Of a stretch of DNA of 64,000 nt, positions 22,681-36,350 are shown piece after piece. The notes under the pieces are model-generated. The model was not told the DNA's origin, did not search any database, and saw only the letters and a program-made list of their open reading frames with translations. Each line of letters starts with the position of its first letter. Within the stretch, counting starts at the first letter, position 1. The stretch is taken from assembly GCA_022702545.1 (NCBI GenBank), contig JAHRBC010000004.1, positions 1,798,001 to 1,862,000 on the forward strand, written 5' to 3'. This stretch comes from Phycomyces nitens. Lineage: Eukaryota; Mucoromycota; Mucoromycetes; Mucorales; Phycomycetaceae. The translations under genes were made by a program, and so were the position numbers.

Positions 22681-23502
22681 CATAATTTATCCGGCAATGT
22701 TGATATAAAATAAAAATGCATTGACTTAACGAGACTGAATGTTATGATAAACGTGGACTTAAAGGCTAAATTCAAGTGTATGGTTGTAAAAATTGTAAAT
22801 GGTTATATATATAAATTTATTAAAGAAAAAGTGTACCTGAATCATAATGAGCTTTTTAAAAAATCGCTAATATTATGGGCACGACGTTTCTGGATTGGGC
22901 ACGACGTTTTGATTTCAATGGATATTTTAATTGTGACTTGCTGTCCGGTGTCGAACAAATATATCTGGTCCCTAATACTTCGTCATTTCTTCTATAAATG
23001 ACATGCTTTAAAAGCGATTTTAACTTATAACGGATGTAATATATTAAATGTAGCTCATACCCTCAATGTGTTTTGGTACCATTAAGTGTATATTGTGATA
23101 CAAAATTTTAAAACAATATGCAGACACCATAACATCTAAAAATGTTTTACCCCATCAATAAACGCCGTGTCCGGAGAAACGTCGTGCCCCATCTGTAAAC
23201 GTCGTGCTCTTAAGATCGCTGAAAAAGAAAAGAGAAAAGGTGTAACATGGCATAGTTGTTAAGAATAGCCATTTTGATTGTATAATTGAAACACCATTTT
23301 AAGACGGTCCTTGTAACAAAAAAGCCCTTTTTCGGCAATAATTTATAAAGCAAAGATGAATCACTCTATTAAAGCGTGCAAAACGGCTAAATTGTTCGTC
23401 ACAACCCAAATTTTAATGTTCAAAGCCTGAACTCTCTAACTCTCTTTATAAATCGTTTTCATTAGTTGCATAGTAACTAGTAGCTCAGTACGCGTCAAAA
23501 CA
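22681..23502. other. AT-rich spacer carrying a paired direct/inverted repeat
   Basis: No gene recognised. The notable content is the repeat cluster at 22877-23209, listed separately. The remainder is AT-rich with short frames on the plus strand (for example 22744-23001) that match nothing I know. Confidence 0.5.
22877..23209. repeat. Inverted pair of 20-bp-spaced direct repeats
   Basis: GGGCACGACGTTT occurs at 22877-22889 and 22897-22909, exactly 20 bp apart. Its reverse complement AAACGTCGTGCCC occurs at 23177-23189, and with one mismatch at 23197-23209, again 20 bp apart. A weaker third inverted copy (AAACGCCGTGTCC) sits at about 23160. The geometry could be subterminal repeats of a small non-autonomous transposon or a symmetrical binding site. 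No target-site duplication is obvious. Confidence 0.8.
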
Positions 23503-25486
23503 ATGAGTATTCCAGAAGAATATAAAAACCACAAACTTGATAAAGAAGTCAAAGGTTCCAAAGAATGTTTTGAGAGCAACATCCCAGAGTCTTGGACTTT
23601 CGAAAACTAACTTGACAAAACTTTCTATAAGCTGCCAAAAAGCAATATAATAAACATTAAATACATATGTAGCTGTTTTCATAATGACTTGGATTGGCTA
23701 TTGAAGTTGAAAGAGGTTCCTAATGACATAAAAAATTACATCTCTGTTACTTTGGCACCCAAGGAACACGTAAGAACAAAGAAGTATGTTTCATCAGAGA
23801 ACATTACGTGCTCATATTTTTTAGTATACAAAAAAGGAATTGAAGTCGTTTTTACAAAGTGAAAAAAGGGCACCAGTCCACAAGACATTTATCACAAAAA
23901 ATTATACTAAAAATATATTTAATTCGGGCGTAAGTCATGTCAAACTTGGGTTGGACCAGAAGGACTAAATATGTGTCAACTTCATAACAGAGCACACAAA
24001 ACACGTTTTATTTTTGGGGACAGCTTTAGCTCCAAAAGAAAGCACGACCAAGTCTCAGATGATAATGATAGTATTAGTACCAACTTTGATGAAGATAGCC
24101 ATGAAGTAAATATACGGTTGACATATAAGCAATTCGCTTCGATTACTAACGCATAATATTCGTAGGAATAAAATGTATGGAAGAATTGGTTAAAGTTCCT
24201 TACTGCTGAAAAAAAAAATGACACAAACTTCCATCTTTTCAGGTATATATATTCGCAAGAAAAACTCTCTTGCTAAAAAGAAATAAATCTCCTGTATGTA
24301 TTTTATAACATCTAGCCTTGAAAAACACAAAATCATTCGTTGCGACCATGGCATATCGCCCTGCCCTTATTTAGACCCCAATCTTTACAAGAAGCATCTA
24401 AAAAGACATATAGTACAAAGATTTCCCTTGTCTGTAGAATGCACAGCTTACATTGATAATGTTTTGGATAGTGTAAGTTCCTTTGAGAAATTGTTGTTTT
24501 CAGATTGAATTATTAAAGTGCATGACATATTTAGAACACTATTTGAATATTTGAAAAAACGATAATGGCCATTCCTGAATTTGAAGATGACGATATTCAA
24601 AATGCAGTTGATTTTCTCAGTGATATATTCTTATCCATGTAATATTAAAAAAGAAATCCCAATGCAATAGGAACAAGACAAAGACTGATATCTTTGTTTA
24701 CCTAGATTGAGACTGTATAAGTCTAAGCAAGATCTGACTTCAAATGAATCTGTGTTCAGCCATCTTTTGGTTTATAGATTCATGGATTCAGTGGCCATAT
24801 CAATTCAAAACAACCATGACTGTGGAAGTGACTTTATCCCTCGTGAAGTCTACCTCTCTGTTGTTAAGAAACGATTGAGAGACATCGGCAGCTATAAGGG
24901 TGATCGATTTCAGTACAAGGCTGATGGTATAATCAAGATGATCAATATCAGAGGTCTTGAGCTATTGCTGGTTGAAACTTCCGGTCCCTATGGAAGCATA
25001 GACAAAACCAAGTCGAACTTTGACCATCACAAATGGACTTTTGGTACATTAGCTATGCTGAAAACAATCGCCGATGAGTTCAACTACGCTGAAATCAGTG
25101 TCTTTGCAAACACCAAAGTTTTTTTTGTTTACGCTACAGGTAATTAAATAAAATCATATATATTTAAATGTAATATTATTAGATACTGATGCAAATATAC
25201 GAAATAGAGAATTCAATCTACCTCTGGAGTCTTTCCTTCAAAAAAAAAGGCATTTACGAGTTGTGGAGGGAAGAGAGCGTGGACATCAAACCTTTGTTCA
25301 CCGAGCATAAAGACATGCTCCAAGATACCATTCTGTTTTTTTATCATAAAGGTAATTAATATCGTTTGTACCTCATGTAAAGGTGTACTAATATCTATAA
25401 TTTTATAGATACTTCTTGAGGAAGCGATCGACAACATCGTTTTATTACGGAATAGTCATGATATGAATACCGATTTAACGGTTTAA
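23503..25486 (+). pseudogene. Degraded member of a mucoralean multicopy family of unknown function
   Basis: From ATG 23503 the frame reads IPESWTFEN, then an in-frame TAA at 23608-23610, then continues DKTFYKLPKS...DLDWLLK. Fragments follow at 23971-24156 and 24296-24508. The best-kept part is 24707-25147: FQYKADGIIK...LELLLVETSG...DHHKWTFGTLAMLKTIADEF...VFFVYAT. A 68-nt intron then restores ENSIYLWSLSFKKKGIYELWREE to about 25366, and a last exon may end at 25486. The ADGIIK...LLLVETSG core and FGTLAMLKTIAD are hallmarks of large uncharacterised families I recall from Rhizopus/Mucor-type genomes. The D...ExS spacing is loosely like a PD-(D/E)XK nuclease fold with the Lys lost, which is inference only. 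Confidence 0.55.
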
Positions 25487-25815
25487 CACTCAATTTCAAA
25501 AACAACATTTTTTTTCAATTTTATAATATTTAACCCACTTTGATTGTTAGGACAGTGTAATGCCTCTTGGCTTTGTATTGCTTCTAACCATTCAGCTTTC
25601 AAACGATCTTTATATGAATTTTAATGCAACTAACTGGCTGCCAAAATAATTATCACCAATTACCCCCCTTTTTTTGACCTCTAAATCCATAAATCCCAAA
25701 CTGCGGTAAGTGTATGTTGGCAGACCTGATGCTAGGCTCACAAACACTTGTGCAATTCTGTATGCTTAAAATTTCCCTTTTTTTTAAAATAAAATAAAAT
25801 AATGATTTGATTTCT
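25487..25815. other. Short intergenic region
   Basis: AT-rich spacer between the degraded family member and the 3' end of the CHY zinc-finger gene. It includes an AAAATAAAATAAAATAATG stretch near 25787-25805. No gene seen. Confidence 0.5.
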
Positions 25816-26442
25816 TTATCCAATGGTCTCTGAGAATTCAAGATCATAGATACTTGTTGGATCCTTGGCTAACCGCATACGCTGATCCTTTACAACTCTA
25901 CAGGATTTACGGCAAATGTCATGGTAAATAAATGAAAATCTCTTGATCTTTTACAAGACACACACACACACTCCCCCCTCCCCTCCAATCATCAATGACA
26001 TTTACCTGCTGTCAATACGCAAATCTCCAGTCTCGATACCCAGTCTGGCCTCGGGAGTCAAGGCCTCAATTACGTACTGGTTGTCGCAGTGAGGGCAAAA
26101 CTCATCTTCTTCCTCGTAATCACTAGATGGCAGTTTAGAATATCAAATGTCAATCTAATAGGCACCTACGTCATGTCTTTGCGGAACACCTTTTTGCATT
26201 TTTTGCACCCAAAGACCATCTCATCTGTCTTTCTGAGACCATGGTCAGAGTTTTCTGCATGGCATTCGGCACAATCGTACCATTTCTTGCAGCATTGTGC
26301 TCGAATAGAGACCTGTGATGAAAGTGTCAGTAAACAAATGTCCAGAGGTCGATTGTCTAATTCTATTGAATAATCCGGCCAATCAATCGTAACTTTGGCA
26401 CTAGAGTGTAATTACCTGTGCATTGAGAACGTGCTTGCACAT
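25816..26442 (-). CDS. CHY-type zinc-finger protein
   Basis: Four exons: 26442-26416, 26312-26170, 26122-26006 and 25897-25816; 122 residues with frame kept at each junction. The sequence begins MCKHVLNAQVSIRAQCC and continues KKWYDCAECHAENSDH, then FGCKKCKKVFRKDM and DEFCPHCDNQYV. These are the ordered Cys/His pairs of a zf-CHY domain, with the conserved C-terminal basic tail (VVKDQRMRLAKD). Fungal one-domain CHY proteins are about this long. The family includes Hot13/Rchy1-like zinc binders, but the role of this short form is not established. It lies head-to-tail with HUS1, about 290 bp from its stop. Confidence 0.88.
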
Positions 26443-26731
26443 GATGAGGTATAATTATAATGTTAAAAAAAAAAAGATGATCTGGCAGCTGTGTTGGTAA
26501 AACCAAAGACATGCTGATTTTGATATCCGACAATGACGTCGAGTCTTAAAAGGTAGTCGAGAACGAGGTTTTCTTGGTCGATATAATGCACAAATGTAAA
26601 ATGTAAAGAAGGTATTCATTCAATATAGCAATGAAGCCTAGACTTTATTATCTGGCCACTTTAAACAAACAAACAAAAAAGACTAGAAATGTATTTAATA
26701 ATACCAACTGTTGTGTTTTTACCAAAGACCT

Positions 26732-28001
26732 CTAGTACTCTTGACAGACAGGCACAAAGCATGTCATGATGGTTTGGTCTACAGCACTTGGTCTTGCAAA
26801 ACTAGTGTCTGTTTGATGGGGTGGATCGTTGTTGATATAGAGATAAAAGGCCAATTGCTGGTTGTCCGTAATTGCTACAGACGTTTTAATTCTGTCAGTC
26901 AAGACTAGGCCAACCAATGTGTGTGTGTTTTTTTTTACTTACAGCAAATGACATTGTCTGGCTCGAGTTGATAGCTATTCATAAAGTTGACAAAGTCCTC
27001 GGTTGTTATCCGGACAGAGGCAAACGCACGGACATCTTCTGGCTGGTAATCAGCTTTGGATATATCTGGTTAGTTTGGTTGGAAAGCAAAAGACGATTTC
27101 TTACATATCCTTGGATTCTCTAGGCGACTGTAGGCTGTCTCACATTCAGCAACATCATTTGCGACATTGAGCTTTAGTTCACCCCCCATGTTTGCAGAAA
27201 TTGTTACATATTTTCCAATCTGCTTTAACCTGTCGGCTACTGGCTTTAGGGAATGCATGGTAGGCAAAAAGATAAAGACCTAGGATTGACAGATGGAATA
27301 AATGTGCCTATAACATAATGAGGCTTACATGAGGCGACTCTACAGCAATTGGATCTCTGATTCCTGGCATCGTCAATTGGGATACTGCGACCACATTTAT
27401 GTTTTGGACAAGTCGACAATATCTCCCTTCTCGATTCTGATGGCAAGCGAATAAGTATATTGCTTAAAATGAATATGTGGGGACTTGCCTCTGTCATCAT
27501 GTCCCAGGACAAATAGACTTGGCTATCTATACGCTTTAAAGATATCTTTACGTCTGATGCGCTCTGGGCAATTCGTGTTATAGGCAATAAAAACTCGAGC
27601 TGGAGTGTCAAGGGGATCTCGCAGCCCTCGAGTTTGCTTTGGATACGATAGTTTGAAAGTAAAGAAGACTTTATAAAAAAATATATGTCAGGATTGGTAT
27701 GACGATGAGTTTTTTGTTATCTACCGGCTGTGCTTTACTATAATGCCAGGGTAAGAGAGATTCAGAGGCTGGGCTAGATCTACTTACACCCAGGCACGAA
27801 TGCTGCCCATGCGTTCATCATGACTGATAAAACGAATGGAATCTGTTGAGAATGAAATGACGCATATTGAACCAAACTTCTCCAGTGTCTGGGCGATTCC
27901 TGTTGAAGATCAACAATAAGCCATAAAAAACAATGATGATCTATTGTAGCCAACATACGATGAAGGCCAACAGGATTATGAACAGCAGCCTTTAATCGCA
28001 T
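26732..28001 (-). CDS. HUS1: HUS1, subunit of the 9-1-1 DNA-damage checkpoint clamp
   Basis: Eight exons: 28001-27959, 27899-27788, 27737-27725, 27668-27489, 27436-27329, 27279-27105, 27065-26943 and 26904-26732; 308 residues (human HUS1 is 280). Matching landmarks in order: RLKAAVHNPVGLHRIAQTLEK (first helix), FISHDERMGSIRAWV, PLTLQLEFLLPI, FLPTMHSLKPVADRL, ISANMGGELKLNV and the terminal CFVPV. HUS1 forms the PCNA-like ring with RAD9 and RAD1 that recruits ATR/Mec1 signalling. Exon 3 is 13 nt and is required for frame. Intron 4 (27437-27488) has a GC donor (GAG/GCAAGT). A CHK2-like kinase of the same pathway lies 25 kb downstream. Confidence 0.88.
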
Positions 28002-28238
28002 ATTCTACAGTGGCAAGTAAAGGATATCAAAAACCGGCTTGGGCGTCACATTTGACACAATAGAAAATTATTGCTATTATAAAAATATATATGTATATAA
28101 AGTGGCAATCAAGGTTACACCTATTTACCCAGATAGTCCTTACTTGAGGTTCCTCGATTGCCACTGTAGAATCCACTGCTTCTTTTTACTCCCACCTTAT
28201 TCAAACGAGGAGAACCGAACCAAGAGTTGACTAGTTAA

Positions 28239-30275
<2,037 letters not shown>

Positions 30276-30590
30276 AATCATATCATCTAACAAACTCTAG
30301 TCAGGTTTATTCAATGTTGGCTGTGCCCCTTTTTGGAATTGTAAAAGAAGCGTTCCTTCTCTTCTTTATAGCCGGGAAAGATACCGAGGATTTGTTACAG
30401 CATTAACCTTTGATCGCTGACATGTAATCTATTAATCTAATTTCGCTCGATTTTTGGGGGACAGTAAAGGAAAATCAAAGATAGCAATGGACCTCTTTTA
30501 ACCAAACCAATCTTCTCAAGACCTGTTTTTTTTACAAGGCCAAGTTTAAGAATAAAATAAATGAATAAATAAATAAATAAATATGTAATT
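30276..30590. other. Convergent 3' intergenic region
   Basis: Lies between the MAP kinase stop and the stop of the minus-strand membrane protein. It contains TGAATAAATAAATAAATAA at about 30560-30578, which could serve 3' processing. No gene. Confidence 0.55.
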
Positions 30591-32129
30591 TTATTTTGGT
30601 AGATAGCCAATAACTGTTCCTGCAATAAGACACCCAAAGCCGGCAAATAGGTAAAGAATGACAAGCCAGCTGTAGATTCTAGTGGGATTTCCACTTGATA
30701 CCATTACATAATTCGCACCTACTGAACTTATGATCCACAAAAACACCAAGGCTTCTGCTGTACTGCGGTTGCCATAGTCTGCCCAGATACAGACAAGCAG
30801 AGGCACTACTATTCCCCCAAGTATGGAAAACATGGCAATCAAGTGATGGGTACGATCAGTTATTACATCTTCAGATCCATTCTTGAATTCACATTTCTCG
30901 AGAATAAAATGCAAAAAGCTGCCCTTGTACAACAAGTCTCGTCGGCTGTCTCTCCAGCTGTTGCTGACCCGTGTGTCCTTTGGAAGATACATTTTACTTG
31001 CAAGTTTTGGAGTATAAACTTCATGGTCTTCCACAATCTCTTTCCAGGGTATGTCTGAATCGTATTGGAGACTAAATGGCGTGGCTTGCTTGTGTAAGAG
31101 ACCAAGGGAAACTGTCTGGAGAATTGACATGGCCGTGTAGATGAACAGAGGAACCCTGGCCCATCTGTCTCCATTGTCATAGACACATATGATCGTAACA
31201 CAGAACAGTTGTGCAATCGCAACCAATGCTCCTGTGTAGGGAACAACGTCTACGTTGTGAGCTGTTTGGAGTTGGCTGATCATATCAATTGACAGATAGC
31301 GGACCAACCCCACACCCACAGGAGATTGGTATCGTGAATGTACTCCTGGGCCATTGACCGAGATATGCTTGGTTTCCTGTTGACCACAATCCGGGAAGCT
31401 CGAGCACTTGATAGAGTCGAACCCCAAGAGTAAATTGTTATTGATAATACAGTCCTTTACTTTTCTGGCCTTTTTGGGTCCAATGGTGTACAAGAGAGCT
31501 GCGAGGTAGGCCGCATTGTCATAATTTTTGAACTGGATATTATCGGTTTCTTTTATATAATCTACTAGCCAGTCTCTCAATTGCTCTGCATTTGCCAGTT
31601 TGTCGTCTGGATTGGGTATCTTTTTATGGTCCAGATATCGATCTGCTTCTAGTTTGTAGGATTCTTTTGAGAGCGATGGAATTGATGAAATCCGAGAAAA
31701 TGATTGCAGAGATGGGGGTAGTGGAGGAGATGGCGGGGGAACCGGTTGAGGCGGGGAATAGTGGGTTTCCTTGGTGCGAATTCGGTTCTCGTACTTTTCC
31801 AATGGGATCCTGAATTGGTCTATTCCAAGGAGTTTATCGCCATAGTACCGTGAGTATATTGACAAGATGGCCATGTATATCCCGGACATTGGAAATATAA
31901 CTAGCAAGAGGTGGAAAATATTGGCGTCCAACTTCCCAAATGGCTTTTGAGGTCGAACGGTTAGGACGTGAGCCAGGTAGCCAATCACGATTGTCAATAC
32001 AATTGAAAATATTGTTATTCCAGTAGATGGCATGCCATTCTCTTGTTGTAGGGGTAGCGCACGGCACCTTGTTATAAAGTTTAATAGAATGATGATTACT
32101 AGGGTAAATAATCGGCTTTGCTCAAACAT
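30591..32129 (-). CDS. Multi-pass membrane protein of unknown function
   Basis: A single uninterrupted frame of 512 residues, unusual here for lacking introns. The first 25 residues are a hydrophobic leader ending at RCRALP, possibly a cleaved signal. Predicted membrane segments: about 36-56, 70-92, 298-317, 327-345, 428-450, 457-477 and 485-510, seven in all. Between segments 2 and 3 is a soluble region of about 200 residues with a Pro-rich stretch (residues 126-139) and several Cys. A second soluble loop at 350-425 is charged. I recognise no family. Seven segments invite comparison with 7TM receptors, but the 2+2+3 spacing is unlike classical fungal GPCRs. Confidence 0.75.
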   Translation of the reverse strand: MFEQSRLFTLVIIILLNFITRCRALPLQQENGMPSTGITIFSIVLTIVIGYLAHVLTVRPQKPFGKLDANIFHLLLVIFPMSGIYMAILSIYSRYYGDKLLGIDQFRIPLEKYENRIRTKETHYSPPQPVPPPSPPLPPSLQSFSRISSIPSLSKESYKLEADRYLDHKKIPNPDDKLANAEQLRDWLVDYIKETDNIQFKNYDNAAYLAALLYTIGPKKARKVKDCIINNNLLLGFDSIKCSSFPDCGQQETKHISVNGPGVHSRYQSPVGVGLVRYLSIDMISQLQTAHNVDVVPYTGALVAIAQLFCVTIICVYDNGDRWARVPLFIYTAMSILQTVSLGLLHKQATPFSLQYDSDIPWKEIVEDHEVYTPKLASKMYLPKDTRVSNSWRDSRRDLLYKGSFLHFILEKCEFKNGSEDVITDRTHHLIAMFSILGGIVVPLLVCIWADYGNRSTAEALVFLWIISSVGANYVMVSSGNPTRIYSWLVILYLFAGFGCLIAGTVIGYLPK

Positions 32130-32900
32130 TTTATGGGTATAGATGATTAGTGGTTAAAGAAAGAGAGAGTTAATATTAATTGTGGCAAGTAATGGCTAAT
32201 AAACCCAACAAAAGGCTTAAAATAAGAATGGGGCTTGAGTAAACTTTTTTTATGAGTATAGTCTAGTAATGCCCTGCTAATGCCATGGTGCTATCTACCT
32301 ATAATTTGAGAGTATTTTTTATTACTATTATTTTTGCTTAATTGATGTATTGGTTTCATTCTATAGGATCCATTACACAATTCTCTACAAGATTCTACTG
32401 AAAAGGTTGATGTTACTTTTTCGTATGGGCTCATCAAATAAACTTCTAAGCCTTGTGCACAATACACAAGGATAAGCTTTTTGACAATAATTGAGCTAGA
32501 ACTGTTTGTATTAAACTTGAAAACAAACCTGAAAACGTATCAGAATATCTACCAAATCCATTTGCGATACATTAAAAAAACGCATCTTATCAAGTTTGTG
32601 TAGCTTTTTTTCTTTTCGGGCGAGTACAAAAGACCCTTGTACAGTTTTATCCCTTGATACCAAAGTAAGGAATCAAGACAGTACTCCATTGAATGCAATA
32701 CCATCAATCAATAGACAGATACTGTCCTAGAGGCTACATTTGAAGTCCAAACTTCTTTATGATATTGTGAGATTATTATTATTATTATTATTATTATTAT
32801 TTAATGCTTATTATCTTGAGCACCGTCACGTACCTTTATTTTTTGTTTTTTAATCGTTATTTATCAATCTTGCATAATTCAGTGTTTTTCATTGTACTCA
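32130..32900. other. Divergent promoter region with ATT microsatellite
   Basis: About 770 bp between two divergently transcribed genes (membrane protein and Yme2). Contains an (ATT)n run at about 32774-32810 and A/T-rich stretches. No gene seen. Confidence 0.6.
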
Positions 32901-35900
32901 ATGTTGGCACACATTAGCACTTGTAAATGGGTGCAATGCAATTCATTAGTCAGTCCATTCCGCCATCATACCACCTTGATTGGCCGTACTCATGCATTTA
33001 GAAAACCTCAATCATTCCGGGGATTCCAAACTGCACGCCCTAGACTCGAGGAAATAAAGTCTGGTGTCCCGGTGAGTCCTGAACCGATATTTGCAAATGT
33101 TTGCAGAGTGCATATATCCCAATATTCTTACTTTATGCTTCCAAGACACAGGGCCTGACCACAGAAGTAGCCCAGCTGCAGACAGCCATGCTTTATCTGG
33201 ACAATGTGTTCCCTCTTAGACTGAATAAGCTGGACATTCGCCAGCTCTTGTTTCGGTCCACCAAGCATTCACTTGAAGCAAAGGCCCACAAATCGATACC
33301 CACCGAAGGCATGCCTCACAATTTCAAAATTGCTGATGTGATTCCTAGGTAAGGATTTACCGTGTAGGACCATAATTTAAACAGCTCGATAGAAAGAAGG
33401 ACGGAGGAGCAATCGTAAGGTTCACATTTACGAGCACTCCATCTGATAAAAAGGAGGCTGGAAAGGAGATTACGTCCAAAGTGTTTAGTTACATTGAGAA
33501 CCACAGCACCTTGGCTGCCTTTAACTTTCAACCCATGCGGGCCTTTTATGTCAAAGGACAGCCGTTTATGGAGGACCTGGTTGCACGTTATCCCACTCAG
33601 CGTTTACGCGTGGAATTTCAAGGTGCTCCAGTGGAGATTGAAAAGCTATACAAGCAAATGCGCACCTATGGACGCATCTATGATATTTCCATGTATCCAA
33701 ACCCAATCGTATCAAAGGATCCTGTGAGATATGCGATAGTATCGTTTACAAAGATACGGTCAGCCACAAGTGCACGCAACTGTCTTCATGGCCATACGGT
33801 TGGAGGCACACGTCTCAATGTGCTTTATGAGCAGCAACTGGTATGCAAACCTGTTTAATTGCAATCGCTAATCGTTCTTGAATAGAATACCAATGTTGTC
33901 AAGGACTGGATAGTTGGCCACCCTCGTATCAGTATTCCCATCATCGCTGCTTTTGTGGCCACGGTTACTTATGCCGTCTTTGATCCGATCCGAGTCTTCT
34001 TTATCACCTCAAAGATCACCCACAGATTCAACTTGGATGAATATGCTTTCTATCGCTGGCTACGCAGTGAGACATGGGCACGATTGGTCCCCACTGACCG
34101 TGAGCCTATCAATCGCCAGTCGGTCTGGACAGAAGATTCAGAACAGATTGAGAGACTCAAGTCCTGGGTGCAAGAGAAGCCTGGTAACTCAATATTGTTT
34201 ATATATATATATAGCAAACATTAAAGCATCTAATATTACCCCTCCTTAGAAACCTTTGGAGTCGTCTCGGGTCCAAAAGGAAGCGGAAAATCAGCATTGG
34301 TAATGACGGCAATGGAAGGTCGACGGTAGGTTAAAAAAAAGGCAAAAAGGAGGATAAGGAAAAATTAGATTGGCTAACATTGCAACTATTTCAAAATCTA
34401 TCAGCAACAAGATTCTCATTGATTGCGAGGAATTATCAAATGCTCGCAACAAGTCTGAACTTACCAAAATGCTGGCCAAAGAAGTCGGGTATTTCCCTCT
34501 CTTTACCTGGATTTCATCCATGAGCGGCTTGATAGAGACCCTGGTGACGGCAACTACGGGCCAAAAGGCCGGTCTCTCGACATCTCCTGATTCTCAGATC
34601 CAAGACATTCTCGAGACCCTGGCCATCTCATTGAGAGAGATTGCACCCAAGCAAAGGCCAGACAAGAGCCAAAAGGACAAGCCTTCTGGAAAAAAGGGAA
34701 TCTTTGACCAATTGCTAGATTTCATTAATTTCTCGGATGCCAAGGAAAAGGTCCATACTCTCGAAGAAAAGGCCAGTCTTCACTCCAACAAGGAAGATAG
34801 CTACAATAAGGAAGATATTCCTGTTGTTATCATTGACAACTTTATGTACCGCGAAACAGCAAAGAATTCCAGTCTGTGGGAAGAGTTGGCCGACTGGTCT
34901 TCTATTCTGATTGAAAACGAGATTGCTCATGTAATATTCATCACTGCCAACCCCAGTGCTACAAGACTGTTGAGCAAGTGTAAGCAAACAAAGTGATTGT
35001 GGTTGGCAGGAAACTAAATATGTAGATAGCTTTGCCTGGAAAGAGCTTCTCTTCGATCATTCTAGCAGACGCACCTACAGAAATGGCCCTCATGTTCATA
35101 ACCAAGCAGCTTGGTATGTTTATTGTATTTATATATTGACCCAACTTAAATGTCTTTTTTTCTCTCTCTCTTGTAGGAGACGACGTGGTCGATGACAAGC
35201 TGACTAGCATCGTCAATGCACTAGGCGGGCGATTGACTGAGCTGGAGCTATTGACAGCAAAGATGAAGGCCCACATGGAACCTGAAGGTAACAGAGGCCC
35301 AAAATCAATAACAACTTATATATATCTTGAGTTTTTAGTTGCGTTTAATGAGATTGTCAGCAGAAATGTAATCGAGATCCTCAAATATGGCCTTGGAGAC
35401 ATCTCTATTTCTCAAGACAACCGGGCAGAATGGTCTCCATCTCAGTTCTGGGCTATTGTAAAGGGCCTGTCCGACAAGAAACATGTATGTGATTCCTAGG
35501 CCTGTACCCATCCATATTCACACTTGAACTTTAGATGAACTACGATGAGCTAAAGTGGACCCCTCTCTTCAATGGAGACGAAAAGCCATTGAGAGAAATG
35601 GAGCGAGCAGAAATGATTACAATCATTCACCACGATGGTAGGAGGAATAGGATGACGTTCTGTTTGACGATATTGATATGATGGCCGTCCTTACTTAGGC
35701 CGTCCTTACTCTATTCGTCCTGGAAAGCCGGTGTTTTATACGGCCTTTAAGCGGCTGACAGCCGACAGTGTATTCGCTGCATCCATGGACATTGAATACA
35801 ACACCCAGCTTAGAAAGATTGCCGAAGCAAACATTGCAAAGTATGAAGACAACATTATTGCGCTCTCAAATGTATACTATGGAAGACCTCCTCGAGAGAT

Positions 35901-36021
35901 CAATGACCGGATCCGTGCACTGCTGGCTAAGGTTGCAAAGACACAAAAACTGATTGAGGAGTATGAAGCCAATATCAGTGAAGCCAAGAAGATTATCTCA
36001 AAGGATTGGCAGGACGAATAA
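32901..36021 (+). CDS. YME2: Mitochondrial escape protein 2 (Yme2/Prp12) homologue
   Basis: Eleven exons: 32901-33071, 33152-33348, 33393-33840, 33886-34183, 34250-34325, 34405-34979, 35030-35113, 35177-35287, 35339-35484, 35535-35637, 35699-36021; 843 residues. The N-terminus is basic and Ser/Thr-rich, as expected of a mitochondrial presequence. An RRM-like domain follows (YGRIYDISMYPNP...YAIVSFTKIRSATSARN), then a single membrane segment (ISIPIIAAFVATVTYAVF) and a P-loop domain with GPKGSGKSAL and a Walker B-like VVIIDNF. This order is diagnostic for Yme2, an inner-membrane protein affecting mtDNA nucleoid structure and escape. The C-terminal end is coiled coil (KLIEEYEANISEAKK). Confidence 0.92.
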
Positions 36022-36350
36022 CAAATAATACGATCAAGGGAGGGGGATCGTATATGGCCCGGAAATATAAAAATAAATAAAGAGCCTATATTGATAAAAC
36101 AAAAAAGTCTATTGATTCGGTTAACTAACGGCACAATACAGTTGGCTTGGAGACCCGAGGAGATAACAAACAAATGAAGACTATTGCTTATTTCCCCCCT
36201 CGGGTGTGTTGAGGACGATCTTCCGAAACAATACGTATTAACCTTCTTTCTTTTCTACCTAATCATTTTGCTCTTCTTTTCTGTGCTGCCCATGTCCCAA
36301 TCTTCATCTACCTTGAAGAGCCTTAGATCATAATCAAGAAATCACACGCA

